A stretch of 37,714 nucleotides of DNA from Curvibacter sp. GWA2_64_110 (GTDB lineage Bacteria > Pseudomonadota > Gammaproteobacteria > Burkholderiales > Burkholderiaceae_C). Made by a program: the position numbers and the translations under genes. The stretch lies in the NCBI GenBank assembly GCA_001797315.1, contig MGPC01000040.1, forward strand, positions 1-37,714, read 5' to 3'. Shown piece by piece: positions 6,999-17,601 of this stretch (position 1 is the first letter of the stretch; each line of letters begins with the position of its first letter). The notes under the pieces are model-generated. The model was not told the origin of the DNA, searched no databases, and worked only from the letters and a program-made list of their open reading frames with translations.

Positions 6999-8630
6999 GT
7001 GTCCTACGCCCCTGAAACCCGGCGCCGCCGTACCTTTGCCATCATCTCCCACCCCGACGCGGGCAAGACCACGCTGACCGAAAAGCTGCTGCTGTTCTCG
7101 GGCGCGATCCAGATTGCCGGCTCGGTGAAGGCGCGCAAGGCCTCGCGCCACGCCACCTCGGACTGGATGGAGATCGAGAAGCAGCGCGGCATCTCGGTGG
7201 CCAGTTCGGTGATGCAGATGCAGTACCGCGACCACGTCATCAACCTGCTCGACACCCCCGGCCACAAGGACTTCTCGGAAGACACCTACCGCGTGCTGAC
7301 GGCCGTGGACTCGGCGCTGATGGTGATCGACGCCGCCAACGGCGTGGAGGCGCAGACGCGCCGCCTGATCGAGGTCTGCCGCCAGCGTGACACCCCCATC
7401 ATCACCTTCGTCAACAAGATGGACCGCGAGGTGCGCGACCCGCTTGACATCCTGGATGAGGTGGAACGCGAGCTCGGCATGCCCTGCGTGCCCATGACCT
7501 GGCCGGTGGGCCAGGGCAAATCGTTCGGCGGCATCATCAACCTGCGCACCCAGGCCATGACGGTGTTCGAATCGGGCAGCGAGCGCCGGCCGCAGGACTT
7601 CGACACCATCCCGCTGAGCGAGCGCGCCGCCTTGCAGCAGCGCTTCGGCCACGACTTTGACGCCGCCATCGAAAGCATGGAGCTGGCCACCGGCGCCTCG
7701 CCCGCCTTCGACCGCGAAGCCTTCCTGGCCGGCAAGCAGACGCCGGTGTTCTTCGGCTCCGGCGTCAACAACTTCGGTGTGATGGAGGTGCTGGACGCGC
7801 TGGTGGACCTGGCGCCCTCGCCGGGCCCGCGCACCAGTTCGCTGCTGGTGAACAAGCAGCCCGTGGTGAAGGAGATGCAGCCCGACGACGAGGCCTTCTC
7901 CGGCGTGGTGTTCAAGGTGCAGGCCAATATGGACGCCAACCACCGTGACCGCATCGCCTTCGTGCGCGTCTGCTCGGGCAAGTACACGCCGGGCATGAAG
8001 CTGAAGGTGCAGCGCTCCGCCAAGGAACTGCGCCCCACCAGCGTGGTGACCTTCATGAGCCAGCGCCGCGAAGCAGTGGAGGAAGCCTACGCCGGCGACA
8101 TCGTCGGCTTCACCACCCACGGTGGCGTACAGCTGGGCGACACCATCACCGATGGCTCCATCGCCCTGCAGTACACCGGCCTGCCCTTCTTCGCGCCCGA
8201 GCTGTTCATGACGGTGGTGCTGAAGAACCCGCTGCGCACCAAGCAGCTGCAGCAGGGCCTGGCCCAGCTGGGCGAGGAAGGCGCGATCCAGGTGTTCCGC
8301 CCCGAGATGGGCGGCAACATGCTGCTGGGCGCCGTCGGCCAGCTGCAGTTCGAGGTGGTGCAGCACCGCCTGAAGAGCGAGTACGACGCCGACGTCCGGC
8401 TGGAGGGCTGCCAGTACACCGGCGCGCGCTGGATCACGGCCGACACGCCGGCCGAGCTCAAGGCCTTCTGCGACGCCTACCCGACGCGCATGGCGCGCGA
8501 TGCGGCCGACACGCTGGCCTACCTGTGCACCTCGCCCTACGACGTGCGGCTGGCACAGGAGCGTTTTCCCAAGATCCACTTCCACCCGCTGCGCGAGCAC
8601 GCCGGCCTGGCGCTGCAAAGCGCAGGCTGA
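6999..8630 (+). CDS. prfC: Peptide chain release factor 3
   Basis: 543 residues from a GTG at 6999 (VSYAPETRRRRTFAIISHPD), which matches where family proteins begin; an earlier in-frame GTG at 6960 would add 13 residues. RF3 is a translational GTPase that recycles RF1/RF2 from the ribosome after termination. GTPase motifs are intact: SHPDAGKTT (G1), EKQRGISV (G2), DTPGH (G3) and NKMD (G4). Elongation-factor-type domains II and III follow, with GGNMLLGAVGQLQFEVV. A TAAAAT box at 6886-6891 in the divergent gap may be its -10. It converges on the alpha/beta hydrolase gene with 15 bases between. Confidence 0.96.
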   Translation: MSYAPETRRRRTFAIISHPDAGKTTLTEKLLLFSGAIQIAGSVKARKASRHATSDWMEIEKQRGISVASSVMQMQYRDHVINLLDTPGHKDFSEDTYRVLTAVDSALMVIDAANGVEAQTRRLIEVCRQRDTPIITFVNKMDREVRDPLDILDEVERELGMPCVPMTWPVGQGKSFGGIINLRTQAMTVFESGSERRPQDFDTIPLSERAALQQRFGHDFDAAIESMELATGASPAFDREAFLAGKQTPVFFGSGVNNFGVMEVLDALVDLAPSPGPRTSSLLVNKQPVVKEMQPDDEAFSGVVFKVQANMDANHRDRIAFVRVCSGKYTPGMKLKVQRSAKELRPTSVVTFMSQRREAVEEAYAGDIVGFTTHGGVQLGDTITDGSIALQYTGLPFFAPELFMTVVLKNPLRTKQLQQGLAQLGEEGAIQVFRPEMGGNMLLGAVGQLQFEVVQHRLKSEYDADVRLEGCQYTGARWITADTPAELKAFCDAYPTRMARDAADTLAYLCTSPYDVRLAQERFPKIHFHPLREHAGLALQSAG

Positions 8631-8645
8631 TCGTCATCCCGCCGA

Positions 8646-9566
8646 TCAAGGGGGCGTGAAAAACGCCAGCACCGCCTGCTGGAACAGGCGGTGCCCGAGT
8701 TGCAGGTGCATCATGTGGCCGGCATCGGGGATGACAACGTAGCGCTTGTCGGCATTGGGCAACTGGCGGAAGAAGGGCAGCAGGCCGTCGAGGTCGGCCA
8801 CGTCGTCGTGCTGGCCGTGGATCATCATCACCGGCACCGGCATCTGCGCCGCATCCACCAGCGGCAAGCGCGTCAGCAGATCCACCTGCGGGCCGGTGGG
8901 CGACCTGGGCTGGCTCTGTGCCGCCGCCAGCGCAAAAGCCTCCACCACCTCGGGCTCGTTCACCTCCTCCGGCGTGAGCGAATAAAAGCGCAGCTTCCAG
9001 CCCGCATCGGTGATGCGGATGTAGGGCGTGCGGCGAAAGGCGTCGAGCCGGCTGCGGCGCAGTATCAGGTCGTGGCTCTCGCCATGCATCTGCGCGTAGC
9101 TGACGTACTTGGCCACCTTGTGCGGCTGCGCCATCACCAGCTGGCCGGCGTATTGCGTGCCCCAGGACCAGGCCAGCAGGTGCACCTGGTCGACGCCGCG
9201 CAGGTCGCGAACGTAGTCGACCACCGCGTTCAGGTCGACGCTGGCCTGCTCGGTCGTCAGATGCGTTTCGGGCAGGGTCGAGCGGCCGAAGCCGCGCACG
9301 TCGGGTGCGAACACGTCAAAGCCCTGCTGCGCCAGGCAATCCATCAGGCTGACGGAAGGATGCGCCGCCACCTGCAGGTCGAAACTCTCGCGCCCGGCGG
9401 TGGCCGAGCCGTGCGCCAGCACGACCACCGGCTTGCCTTCCGGTGCACCGGCAAACTTTTCCCAGACGTGCAGGCGGATGCCGTCCTGCGCCAGCCAATG
9501 CGCCACACCGTCCACCGGCACGTCGCCGGCGTTGCGGGACAATGCGGACTGCGCCTCTGATGCCAT
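8646..9566 (-). CDS. Alpha/beta hydrolase
   Basis: 306 residues from ATG at 9566; an in-frame start at 9584 would add six. The catalytic layout of an alpha/beta hydrolase is complete: oxyanion-hole HG in VVVLAHGSATAG, a nucleophile serine in AWSWGTQ (S134), an acid in HGQHDDVADLD and the histidine in DAGHMM (H284). PDVRGFGRS is also typical of this fold. No signal peptide is seen, so it is probably cytoplasmic. The substrate is unknown; esterase or C-C hydrolase are possible. It diverges from the HAD phosphatase gene with only 46 bases between starts. Confidence 0.88.
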   Translation of the reverse strand: MASEAQSALSRNAGDVPVDGVAHWLAQDGIRLHVWEKFAGAPEGKPVVVLAHGSATAGRESFDLQVAAHPSVSLMDCLAQQGFDVFAPDVRGFGRSTLPETHLTTEQASVDLNAVVDYVRDLRGVDQVHLLAWSWGTQYAGQLVMAQPHKVAKYVSYAQMHGESHDLILRRSRLDAFRRTPYIRITDAGWKLRFYSLTPEEVNEPEVVEAFALAAAQSQPRSPTGPQVDLLTRLPLVDAAQMPVPVMMIHGQHDDVADLDGLLPFFRQLPNADKRYVVIPDAGHMMHLQLGHRLFQQAVLAFFTPP

Positions 9567-9612
9567 AAAACCACCCTTCAACAAGTTGAACGGATTCTCC
9601 GCGATTCACGCC

Positions 9613-10461
9613 ATGCAGCCCCTGAACCTCTGGCCCGCCGAAGAACGGCGCCGCATCCGCGGCGTCTTCACCGACATCGACGACACGCTGACCACGGCCG
9701 GCGCCATCACGCCCGATGCCCTGCAGGCGCTGGCCGACCTGAAGGCCGCGGGGCTGATCGTCATCCCCATCACCGGGCGGCCCATTGGCTGGTGCGAGCC
9801 GTTCATGGCGGGCACGCAGGGGAACGCCTGGCCGGTCGATGCCATGGTGGCGGAAAACGGTGCGCTGGCTTTTGTGCATGCCGACGCTGAAGTTTCAAGC
9901 AAAACAGGTATCCAGACCGCATGTTCATTGCGCAAGGCGCTATCAAAACTGTATCAACAGGACGCCGCCACGCGCAGTGCCAACCAGCTCCGCATGCGCG
10001 CCATTGCGGCGCAGGTAGCAGCCGAGGTGCCTGGCGTGGCGCTGAGCCGCGACAGCGCGGGCCGCGAGACGGACCTGGCCTTTGACTACGCCGAATTTGC
10101 CCGGCACGCGCCTGAAACCGTGCAGCAGGTGCTGGCCGTGCTGCAACGCGCGGGCATGCAGACCACCGTGAGCAGCATCCACATCCACGGCTGCTTTGGC
10201 GATTTCAACAAATGGCGCGGCGCCTGCTGGATTGCGCATGAGCTGCTGGGCCGCGACCTCCGCCAGGAACTGGACCAGTGGGTTTTTGTGGGCGACTCCG
10301 GCAACGACCAGGCCATGTTTGCGCACTTCACCCACAGCGTCGGCGTGGCCAACATCCGTCATTTCGAGGCGGCGCTGACGCACAAACCGCGTTACATCAC
10401 CGCTGGGGAACGGGGCGCCGGCTTTGCGCAGCTGGCGCAGGCCCTGCTGGCGGCCCGCTAG
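9613..10461 (+). CDS. HAD-IIB family phosphatase (Cof / sucrose- or mannosylglycerate-phosphatase type)
   Basis: 282 residues from ATG at 9613. HAD motif I is DIDDTLTT (nucleophile D21, acid D23), motif II is in IPITGRP, and motif IV is GDSGNDQAMF near the C-terminus; the C2-type cap lies between. Related enzymes remove phosphate from sugar phosphates, but the substrate here is not readable. Oddity: residues about 95-114 (around SSKTGIQTACSLRK) come from a dispersed repeat inserted in frame in the cap region. The TAG stop overlaps the stop of the convergent HD-domain gene in a shared CTAG. Confidence 0.85.
   Translation: MQPLNLWPAEERRRIRGVFTDIDDTLTTAGAITPDALQALADLKAAGLIVIPITGRPIGWCEPFMAGTQGNAWPVDAMVAENGALAFVHADAEVSSKTGIQTACSLRKALSKLYQQDAATRSANQLRMRAIAAQVAAEVPGVALSRDSAGRETDLAFDYAEFARHAPETVQQVLAVLQRAGMQTTVSSIHIHGCFGDFNKWRGACWIAHELLGRDLRQELDQWVFVGDSGNDQAMFAHFTHSVGVANIRHFEAALTHKPRYITAGERGAGFAQLAQALLAAR
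9897..9955 (-). repeat. Hairpin/GCGCA dispersed repeat, copy 2 (inside the HAD phosphatase gene)
   Basis: On the minus strand a degenerate stem ending GATAGC is followed by five bases and GCGCA, then an extension alignable to the other copies (GATAGC-GCCTT-GCGCA). The stem has decayed on one side, suggesting an old insertion. It keeps the host gene in frame. Confidence 0.6.
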
Positions 10462-11579
10462 CTGTAGAGCTGGTCGACCGAAACCTGAATCGTGACGTCC
10501 TTGTCCGCCAGGGTCGCGACAATGGCGCGCGCCGGCTGCGCCGTATCCCGCTGCACCGGGCGCGCCATGGGCTCGCCCTGGGCATTGGTCAGGGCCGCCA
10601 CCAGCGGCTCCTTGGCCGTGACACCGCGGCGCGTCACGACCGCCGTTTCACCGCTGGCCAGCTTGACGAAGCAGCCCGGCGGATAGATGCCGCACTCCTT
10701 GATCAAGGCTGCCGCCAACGGATTGCCGCCGCTTTGCGAATACAGTTCCCGCGCGGCCTGCTGGGCGGGCTGCTTGGCACGCCCGGCGCGCGCGCTGTGC
10801 TTGGCGGTAAAGCTGTCGACGAAACGGATCAGCTGCGACATCTCACCCGGTTCCTGCATCTGCTGCGGATAACCACCGCCGCCCGGACACTCATGGTGCT
10901 GCGCCACGGCCAGCAGCCACTCTTCGTCTTTCAAGCCGGCGGCGCGCAACAGTTCAACCGAGACCAGCGGATGGGCCTCGATTTCCTTGCGTTGCGGCAG
11001 GGTCGGCGGCGTACGCTGCCCGGCCAGCTTGGCCTGCAGATTGGCCATGCCCAGGTTCATGGTCAGGGCAGCACCGATCAGGCTCAAGCGCCGGGCATCC
11101 GACCAGCCCAGGCGGCGGCTGACCAGATGGCACAAGGCAGCCACGTGCAATGAATGCACCTCGGTGTAGCGATTGGTCTGGCTGTAATCATGACGAACGA
11201 TCAGGAAAATCATCTGATCGGTACAGCTGTCGGTGCAGCCCGCCATCTGCACCACCAGTTCACGCACCTGCTTGAGGAAACTGGGGTCGCCGGGCGCCTG
11301 CAGCAGCAACCCCAGCTTGCGCAAGAAGGCATCCCAGCGGCTGGAGAAACGCTCCAGCGGTCGCTGAACCGCCTCGGACTCCCGGACGGGCGCACTGCGC
11401 TTGACCTCTTCGGTGTCCACAAACATGCCGCGGTTGAGCAGTTCCAGCAACTTGGCCTGGTCATGCAGCACCAGGCCTTTGGCCAGCAGCAGACGGCCAG
11501 CCGCATCACGCACGCCAAAAGGCAGTGGCACTCCCGGCTTGAGTATCTGGAACACCTGATCGAGCGAAATCAGCTGCAT
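10458..11579 (-). CDS. Degenerate HD-GYP-domain protein
   Basis: 373 residues from ATG at 11579. After an N-terminal region (1-60, FGVRDAAGRLLLAKG) comes an HD-GYP-like domain: HSLHVAALC (142-150), H203, AQHHE (226-230) and GYP (236-238) line up with the family. The HD doublet that normally follows in LLHDIG is replaced by M174-N175 in ALTMNLG, so two metal ligands are lost. HD-GYP proteins hydrolyse cyclic di-GMP; this one is probably inactive or has become a binding or scaffold protein. It has a clear promoter (11615-11644) and converges on the HAD gene, sharing a CTAG. Confidence 0.8.
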   Translation of the reverse strand: MQLISLDQVFQILKPGVPLPFGVRDAAGRLLLAKGLVLHDQAKLLELLNRGMFVDTEEVKRSAPVRESEAVQRPLERFSSRWDAFLRKLGLLLQAPGDPSFLKQVRELVVQMAGCTDSCTDQMIFLIVRHDYSQTNRYTEVHSLHVAALCHLVSRRLGWSDARRLSLIGAALTMNLGMANLQAKLAGQRTPPTLPQRKEIEAHPLVSVELLRAAGLKDEEWLLAVAQHHECPGGGGYPQQMQEPGEMSQLIRFVDSFTAKHSARAGRAKQPAQQAARELYSQSGGNPLAAALIKECGIYPPGCFVKLASGETAVVTRRGVTAKEPLVAALTNAQGEPMARPVQRDTAQPARAIVATLADKDVTIQVSVDQLYS

Positions 11580-11614
11580 GGCTATTGTGTGGCTCAAGGC
11601 CCCTCCCGCCGGCA

Positions 11615-11644
11615 TTTATAGCAGGATTTGCATTCATCCTGCAA
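11615..11644 (-). promoter_or_regulatory. Sigma-70-type promoter of the HD-GYP-like gene with embedded palindrome
   Basis: On the minus strand TTGCAG (11644-11639), an 18-bp spacer and TATAAA (11620-11615), 36 bases before the ATG. The -35/spacer region holds a 7-bp inverted repeat, GCAGGAT/ATCCTGC (11621-11642), which could be a repressor site. Confidence 0.6.
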
Positions 11645-11683
11645 TCATTGGTACCGAACGCCAGCCAACCGATCGCAACGGCC

Positions 11684-14600
11684 TCATTGGCGAGCCAGCA
11701 CCGGCCGCAGCGCCTGCCCGGTGTGTGTGCCCCGCCGCACCACCTCTTCCGGTGCGGCGGCAGCGACGATGCGGCCGCCGTCCTTGCCGCCGTCGGGTCC
11801 GAGGTCGATGATCCAGTCGGCCTCGGCGATGACGTCGAGGTCATGCTCGATCACCACCACGCTGTGGCCACCATCGACCAGCCGGTGCAGCACGCGGATC
11901 AGCTTGTCCACGTCGGCCATGTGCAGGCCGACGGTGGGTTCGTCCAGCACGTAGAGCGTGTGCGGCGCCTTCTGGCCGCGCCGGCCCACCTCGTCGCGCA
12001 CCTTGCTGAGTTCCGTCACCAGCTTGATGCGCTGCGCTTCGCCGCCGCTGAGCGTGGGCGAAGGCTGGCCCAGCGTCAGGTAGCCCAGGCCCACGTCCTT
12101 CAGCAGTTGCAGCGGATGCGCAATGGAAGGCATGGCGGCAAAGAACTCGACCGCCTCGTCCACCTCCATCTGCAGCACGTCGCCCACACTCTTGCCGCGC
12201 CAGGTGACGGCCAGCGTCTCGGGGTTGAAGCGCGCACCGCGGCACGACTCGCACAGCACCTTCACGTCAGGCAGGAAACTCATCTCGATGGTGCGCACGC
12301 CCTGCCCCTCGCAGCTGGGGCAACGGCCCTCGCCGGTGTTGAAGGAGAAACGACCGGCCGCATAGCCGCGCGCCTTGGCCTCCAGCGTCTCGGCAAACAG
12401 CTTGCGGATGGTGTCCCAGAAACCGATGTAGGTGGCCGGGCAGGAGCGCGGCGTCTTGCCGATCGGGGTCTGGTCCACTTCCAGAACGCGGTCGATGGCC
12501 TCGAAACCACTGATGCCTTCACAGCCGCTCCAGGCCAGGGTCTCGCCCGCGGCCAGCGCATCGCGTCCGGCCTTGGTGGCACGCTTGGCCACTGCCGCCT
12601 GCACATTGGCCAGCAGCACGTCGCGCGCCAGCGTGGACTTGCCCGAACCGCTGACGCCGGTGACGGCCACCAGGCGCTTGAGCGGCACCTGCGCGGTCAC
12701 GTGCTGCAGGTTGTGCAGGCTGGCGCCGTGCACGGTGAGCCAGGGCTGCTCACTGTCGGCAACGTTGCGGCGCGCTTGCAGCGGGTGTTTCATCGCATGC
12801 AGCAGGTAGCGCCCGGTTTGCGACTCGCGCGCATTCGTCACATCCAGCACCGAGCCCTCGGCCACCAGCCGGCCGCCGCGCTTGCCGGCGCTCGGGCCGA
12901 TGTCGATGATGTGGTCGGCTCGGCGGATGGTGTCCTCGTCGTGCTCCACCACCACCAGCGTGTTGCCCTTGTCGCTCAAGGTCTGCAGGGCACTGAGCAG
13001 TATCTGGTTGTCGCGCGCATGCAGGCCGATGGTCGGTTCATCGAGTACGTAGCACACGCCCTGCAGGTTGCTGCCCAGTTGTGCGGCCAGGCGGATGCGC
13101 TGCGCCTCGCCGCCCGACAGCGTGGGCGCGCCGCGGTCCAGCGTCAGGTAGCCCAGCCCCACCTGCTCCAGGAATTCCAGCCGGCTCCGGATCTCGGGGA
13201 TCAGGTCGCGCGCAATGTCGCTTTCACGTTGTGTCATGCGGCCGACCAGCGCCAGCGTCTCGACCCAGGCACGCACGTCGCTCACGCTCAGGCGCGCGAT
13301 CTCGGTGATGCCGACACCATTGAACTTGACCGCACGGGCGGTGGCGTTCAGGCGGGTGCCCTCGCAACTCGGACAGGCGACATCGACCACGTCCTCCACC
13401 TCGGGCTCGGCAAAGGTCTGCTCGCGGCCTTTGTCCTTGTCGTCACGCACCGAATCGTCGAGCAGTTTGCGCTGCTCCTTGCTCAGTTTGACGCCGGTGC
13501 CGACGCAGTCCGGGCACCAGCCATGCTTGCTGTTGTAGGAGAACAGGCGCGGGTCGAGTTCGGCATACGAGGTGGCGCACACAGGGCAGGCGCGTTTGGT
13601 GGAGAACACGTCGAGCCGGCCGATGCCTGCGGTCGGCGCCTGGCTCTTCATGGCCTCGGCCAGGCCATCGAGCCCGCTCAGCACATGCAGCACGCCCTTG
13701 CCGTGCTCCAGCGCCGTGGTCAGCGCCTGGCGCAGCGCGGCTTCGTTGGCCGGCAGCACGTCGAGGCTGGCCACCGGCAGCTCGATGGTGTGCTCCTTGA
13801 AGCGGTCGATGCGCGGGAAGCCGGTGGTCGGCAGGAAATTGCCGTCGACCCGCAGGTGGGTGTAACCACGCGGGCGCGCCCAGTCGGCCAGCTCGGTGTA
13901 GACACCCTTGCGGTTGAGCACCAGGGGCGCCAGCAGGCCGATGTGCTGGCCGCGGAAACTCTTCAGCAGCTGCGCCACGATGCTCTCGGGCGTCTGCGGC
14001 GCCACCGCCGCACCGTCGTGCACACAGTGCTGTACGCCCAGCTTGACGAACAGCAGGCGCAGGAAGTGCCAGACCTCGGTGGTGGTGCCCACCGTGCTCT
14101 TGCGCCCGCCGCGCGAGAGGCGCTGCTCGATCGCCACCGTGGGCGGAATGCCGTAGACCGCGTCCACCTCGGGCCGGCCGGCCGGCTGCACGATGCTGCG
14201 CGCATAGGCGTTGAGCGATTCGAGGTAGCGGCGCTGGCCCTCGTTGAACAGGATGTCGAATGCCAGCGTGGACTTGCCCGAGCCCGACACGCCGGTGATG
14301 ACGTTGAACTTGCCGCGCGGGATGTTGACGCTCAAGCTCTTGAGGTTGTGCTCCTTGGCATTGACGATCTGGATCGCGTCCGGTGCTTCCGCCCTCGGTC
14401 GCGCCGGCTTGTGGCTCGGCGTGAAAGCCTGCGGGATGAAACGGGCGGCGCCTTCCTGCGCCTCATGCACCTCACCCATGGCCAGCGCGTACTCGCGCAA
14501 CGCGCGGCCGGTATGCGAGGTCGGATGCTGGCGCACTTCCTCCGGCGTGCCGACCGCCACCACCTCACCGCCGGCGTCGCCGCCTTCGGGGCCGAGGTCG

Positions 14601-17455
14601 ATCAGCCAGTCGCTGGCGCGCATCACGTCAAGGTTGTGCTCGATCACCAGCAGCGAGTGGCCGGCATCGAGCAGCTTGCGCAACGCACGCATCAGCTTGG
14701 CGATGTCGTCGAAGTGCAGGCCGGTGGTCGGCTCATCAAACAGGAACAGCGTGCCCTTGCGCGCCATGACCTGGCGGCTGGCGCTGGCACTGCGGGCCGC
14801 CTCGGCCAGGAAGCCGGCCAGCTTCAGGCGCTGCGCCTCGCCGCCCGACAGCGTGGGCACCGGCTGCCCCAGGCGCACATACTCCAACCCGACATCGACG
14901 ATGGGCTGCAGCGCGCGGATGACGTCGCGATCGTTGGCGAACAGGCTGCAAGCCTCGCTGACGGTGAGCTCCAGCACGTCGGCCACGTTCAGGTGTTTGC
15001 CGCCGCGTTCGATGGTGATCTCCAGAATCTCCGGGCGGAAGCGCTTGCCGTCGCAGTCCGGGCAGCGCAGGTAGACGTCGCTGAGGAACTGCATCTCCAC
15101 GTGCTCGAAGCCGGAGCCGCCGCAGGTCGGGCAGCGGCCGTCGCCGCTGTTGGCGCTGAACTTGGCTGCGGTGTAGCCGCGCTGGCGCGACAGCGGCGCG
15201 TTGGCAAAGATCTCGCGCAGCGCGTCCCAGGCGCCGACGTAGCTGACCGGGTTGGAGCGCGCCGTCTTGCCGATCGGCGACTGGTCGACGAACACCACCT
15301 CGCTGAGCTGCTCGGCGCCGAGCAGGCGCTCGAACGCGCCCGGTGCCTCGGTGGATTTGCCGAAATGCCGCATCAGCGCCGGCGCCAGCACGTCCTGGAT
15401 CAGGGTGGACTTGCCGGAGCCGGACACGCCCGTGACGCACACCAGCCGGCCCAATGGAATGTCGACCGAAACATGCTTGAGGTTGTGCTCGGTGACGCCT
15501 TCGAGCAGCAGGCGCGGCGTGCTCTCGGCCACCATGCGCTTGAAGCCGAAGCCGACCTGCTTGCGCCCGCCCAGGTAGGCACCGGTCAGGGTATCGGCTT
15601 TTCGCAGGTCCTCGGTACTGCCGTCGAACACGATGCTGCCGCCGCGCTCGCCCGGGCCGGGGCCCATGTCGATCATGCGGTCGGCCGCCAGCATCACGGC
15701 CGGATCATGCTCCACCACCACCAGCGTGTTGCCGGCGTCGCGCAGGCGCTGCATGGCCTCGATGATGCGGTGCATGTCGCGCGGGTGCAGCCCGATGCTG
15801 GGCTCGTCGAGCACGAACAGGGTGTTCACCAGCGAGGTGCCCAGGGCGGTGGTGAGGTTGATGCGCTGCACCTCGCCGCCGGACAGCGTGCGACTCTGGC
15901 GATCCAGCGTCAGGTAGCCGATGCCGACGTCGCACAGGTATTTCAGGCGGGTGGTGATTTCCTCGAACAGAAGCTTCAGCGCCTGCGCCTCGCCCTGGCC
16001 GGCATGTGCCGCACTGGCGGCGTCACCCTGTTGCACGCGGTCGAAAAACTGCCGCAAACGATCGATCGGCAGCAGCATCAGGTCGTGCAGGCACAGGCCC
16101 GGCAGCGCTTCGAGCTGCGCGCGCGTCCATTGCACGCCGGCCGGCAGAAAACGTCTGGCCGGCGCCAGCACCGCGTCGGCATCTTCCTTGGCGCCGATGC
16201 GCCAGAGCAGGCTTTCGGTCTTCAGGCGTGCACCGTGGCAGGTCTCACACGGCGTGTAGCTGCGGTACTTGGACAGCAGCACCCGGATGTGCATCTTGTA
16301 GGCCTTGCTCTCCAGGTATTCGAAGAAGCGCTTGACGCCGTACCACTGCTGATTCCACTTGCCGTTCCAGTTGGGCGAGCCGTGGATCACCCACTGCTGC
16401 TGCTCGAACGTGAGCTTGTTCCAGGCCGTGTCGCGCGGGATGCCGGCGGCTTCGGCATGGCGCATCAGGTCGTCCTGGCACTCGGCCCAGGCCGGCGTCT
16501 GCATCGGCTTGATGGCGCCGGCACGCAAGGTCAGCTTGTCGTTCGGGATCACCAGGCCGTAATCGACCCCGATGACGCGACCGAAACCGCGACAGACCTC
16601 GCAGGCGCCGACCGCCGAGTTGAACGAGAACATGGAGGGGATCGGGTCGGCGTAGCGCTGGTCGCTCTCCGGGCAGTGCAGCCCGGTGGAGAACTTCCAG
16701 ATCTCGGGTTCGTCCTCGTCGCGCAGCCGGTAGACGTTCAGGCGGCCGCTGCCGCGCTTGAGCGCGACCTCGATGGCCTCGATCACACGCGCACGCTCGG
16801 CATGGCTCAAGCGGAAGCGGTCGGCCACCACATCCAGCACCTTGCGCAGGCCGGCCGGCGTGGCCACCTCACGTTCGGCCTGCACCTTGGTGAAGCCGCT
16901 GGCCGAGAGCCACTGCGTCACTTCGTCTTCGGTGGTGCCGCCCGGCAATTCCACCGGGAAGGTGATGACCAGGCGTGGATCGACGGGGGCCTCCAATGAA
17001 GCCGACTCGGACACCGCCTGCGCCCGTGCCTGCAACTCGGCATAGATGCTGTCAGCCGAGTCGTGACGCACCGGCAGCGCCGTCACGCCATCGAACAGCT
17101 GGCCGGCGCGGGCAAACAGCAGCTTGAGGTGGTCGTTGAGCTCGGTCATCGTGCCGACCGTGGAGCGCGAGGAGCGCACCGGATTGGTCTGGTCGATGGC
17201 GATGGCCGGCGGCACGCCCTCCACCTTGTCCACCGCCGGCTTGTCCATGCGGTCGAGGAACTGGCGCGCATAGGCGCTGAAGGTCTCGACGTAACGACGC
17301 TGCCCCTCGGCGTAGAGGGTATCGAACACCAGGCTCGATTTGCCGGAACCGCTGGGGCCGGTGACCACCGTCAACTCGCCGGTGCGAATGTCGAGGTCGA
17401 GGTTCTTGAGATTGTGCTGGCGTGCGCCGCGGATGCGGATGGTCCCCTGGGTCAT
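11684..17455 (-). CDS. uvrA: Tandem-duplicated excinuclease ABC subunit A (double-length UvrA)
   Basis: 1923 residues from ATG at 17455 ([20 protein letters not shown]), about twice the usual 940. Two complete UvrA units are fused head to tail, giving four ABC ATPase sites. Walker A motifs are GPSGSGKS (33-40) and three GVSGSGKST copies near residues 677, 1055 and 1600; each has an LSGGE signature (near 525, 870, 1448, 1803) and a Walker B such as [14 protein letters not shown]. UvrA-type zinc-finger pairs are present in both halves (CPTCGGSGF ... [18 protein letters not shown] ... CESCRGARF). UvrA finds DNA damage for nucleotide excision repair and normally works as a dimer; this chain would be a built-in dimer. 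All motifs look intact. Double-length UvrA proteins occur in some proteobacteria, often beside a normal uvrA, which is not in this window. Confidence 0.93.
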   Translation of the reverse strand: MTQGTIRIRGARQHNLKNLDLDIRTGELTVVTGPSGSGKSSLVFDTLYAEGQRRYVETFSAYARQFLDRMDKPAVDKVEGVPPAIAIDQTNPVRSSRSTVGTMTELNDHLKLLFARAGQLFDGVTALPVRHDSADSIYAELQARAQAVSESASLEAPVDPRLVITFPVELPGGTTEDEVTQWLSASGFTKVQAEREVATPAGLRKVLDVVADRFRLSHAERARVIEAIEVALKRGSGRLNVYRLRDEDEPEIWKFSTGLHCPESDQRYADPIPSMFSFNSAVGACEVCRGFGRVIGVDYGLVIPNDKLTLRAGAIKPMQTPAWAECQDDLMRHAEAAGIPRDTAWNKLTFEQQQWVIHGSPNWNGKWNQQWYGVKRFFEYLESKAYKMHIRVLLSKYRSYTPCETCHGARLKTESLLWRIGAKEDADAVLAPARRFLPAGVQWTRAQLEALPGLCLHDLMLLPIDRLRQFFDRVQQGDAASAAHAGQGEAQALKLLFEEITTRLKYLCDVGIGYLTLDRQSRTLSGGEVQRINLTTALGTSLVNTLFVLDEPSIGLHPRDMHRIIEAMQRLRDAGNTLVVVEHDPAVMLAADRMIDMGPGPGERGGSIVFDGSTEDLRKADTLTGAYLGGRKQVGFGFKRMVAESTPRLLLEGVTEHNLKHVSVDIPLGRLVCVTGVSGSGKSTLIQDVLAPALMRHFGKSTEAPGAFERLLGAEQLSEVVFVDQSPIGKTARSNPVSYVGAWDALREIFANAPLSRQRGYTAAKFSANSGDGRCPTCGGSGFEHVEMQFLSDVYLRCPDCDGKRFRPEILEITIERGGKHLNVADVLELTVSEACSLFANDRDVIRALQPIVDVGLEYVRLGQPVPTLSGGEAQRLKLAGFLAEAARSASASRQVMARKGTLFLFDEPTTGLHFDDIAKLMRALRKLLDAGHSLLVIEHNLDVMRASDWLIDLGPEGGDAGGEVVAVGTPEEVRQHPTSHTGRALREYALAMGEVHEAQEGAARFIPQAFTPSHKPARPRAEAPDAIQIVNAKEHNLKSLSVNIPRGKFNVITGVSGSGKSTLAFDILFNEGQRRYLESLNAYARSIVQPAGRPEVDAVYGIPPTVAIEQRLSRGGRKSTVGTTTEVWHFLRLLFVKLGVQHCVHDGAAVAPQTPESIVAQLLKSFRGQHIGLLAPLVLNRKGVYTELADWARPRGYTHLRVDGNFLPTTGFPRIDRFKEHTIELPVASLDVLPANEAALRQALTTALEHGKGVLHVLSGLDGLAEAMKSQAPTAGIGRLDVFSTKRACPVCATSYAELDPRLFSYNSKHGWCPDCVGTGVKLSKEQRKLLDDSVRDDKDKGREQTFAEPEVEDVVDVACPSCEGTRLNATARAVKFNGVGITEIARLSVSDVRAWVETLALVGRMTQRESDIARDLIPEIRSRLEFLEQVGLGYLTLDRGAPTLSGGEAQRIRLAAQLGSNLQGVCYVLDEPTIGLHARDNQILLSALQTLSDKGNTLVVVEHDEDTIRRADHIIDIGPSAGKRGGRLVAEGSVLDVTNARESQTGRYLLHAMKHPLQARRNVADSEQPWLTVHGASLHNLQHVTAQVPLKRLVAVTGVSGSGKSTLARDVLLANVQAAVAKRATKAGRDALAAGETLAWSGCEGISGFEAIDRVLEVDQTPIGKTPRSCPATYIGFWDTIRKLFAETLEAKARGYAAGRFSFNTGEGRCPSCEGQGVRTIEMSFLPDVKVLCESCRGARFNPETLAVTWRGKSVGDVLQMEVDEAVEFFAAMPSIAHPLQLLKDVGLGYLTLGQPSPTLSGGEAQRIKLVTELSKVRDEVGRRGQKAPHTLYVLDEPTVGLHMADVDKLIRVLHRLVDGGHSVVVIEHDLDVIAEADWIIDLGPDGGKDGGRIVAAAAPEEVVRRGTHTGQALRPVLARQ

Positions 17456-17601
17456 GGCAAGCGTCTTTCTGGTGAGGCCAGCCATTCTAGGCAGTCCCGG
17501 CCGGATCGGCTGGACTGGGGCCATGACAGTTCTGTTACAGCCGGACACCTCTTGCACTACGTTTAAACTGCACAATCCAAGGAGACAAGGAGCCAAGAAT
17601 C

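Noticed and set aside
6981-8618. Minus-strand open frame opposite prfC
   Set aside because: Shadow of prfC; no domain and no plausible start context.
10458-10461. CTAG shared by two convergent stop codons
   Set aside because: A real four-base overlap, but common in compact genomes and not informative by itself.
11585-16999. Plus-strand open frame of about 1800 codons opposite uvrA
   Set aside because: Strand-shadow effect of GC-rich codon use; its product is low-complexity, rich in H, Q, R, A and G, with no recognisable domain, while the minus strand encodes a complete double UvrA.
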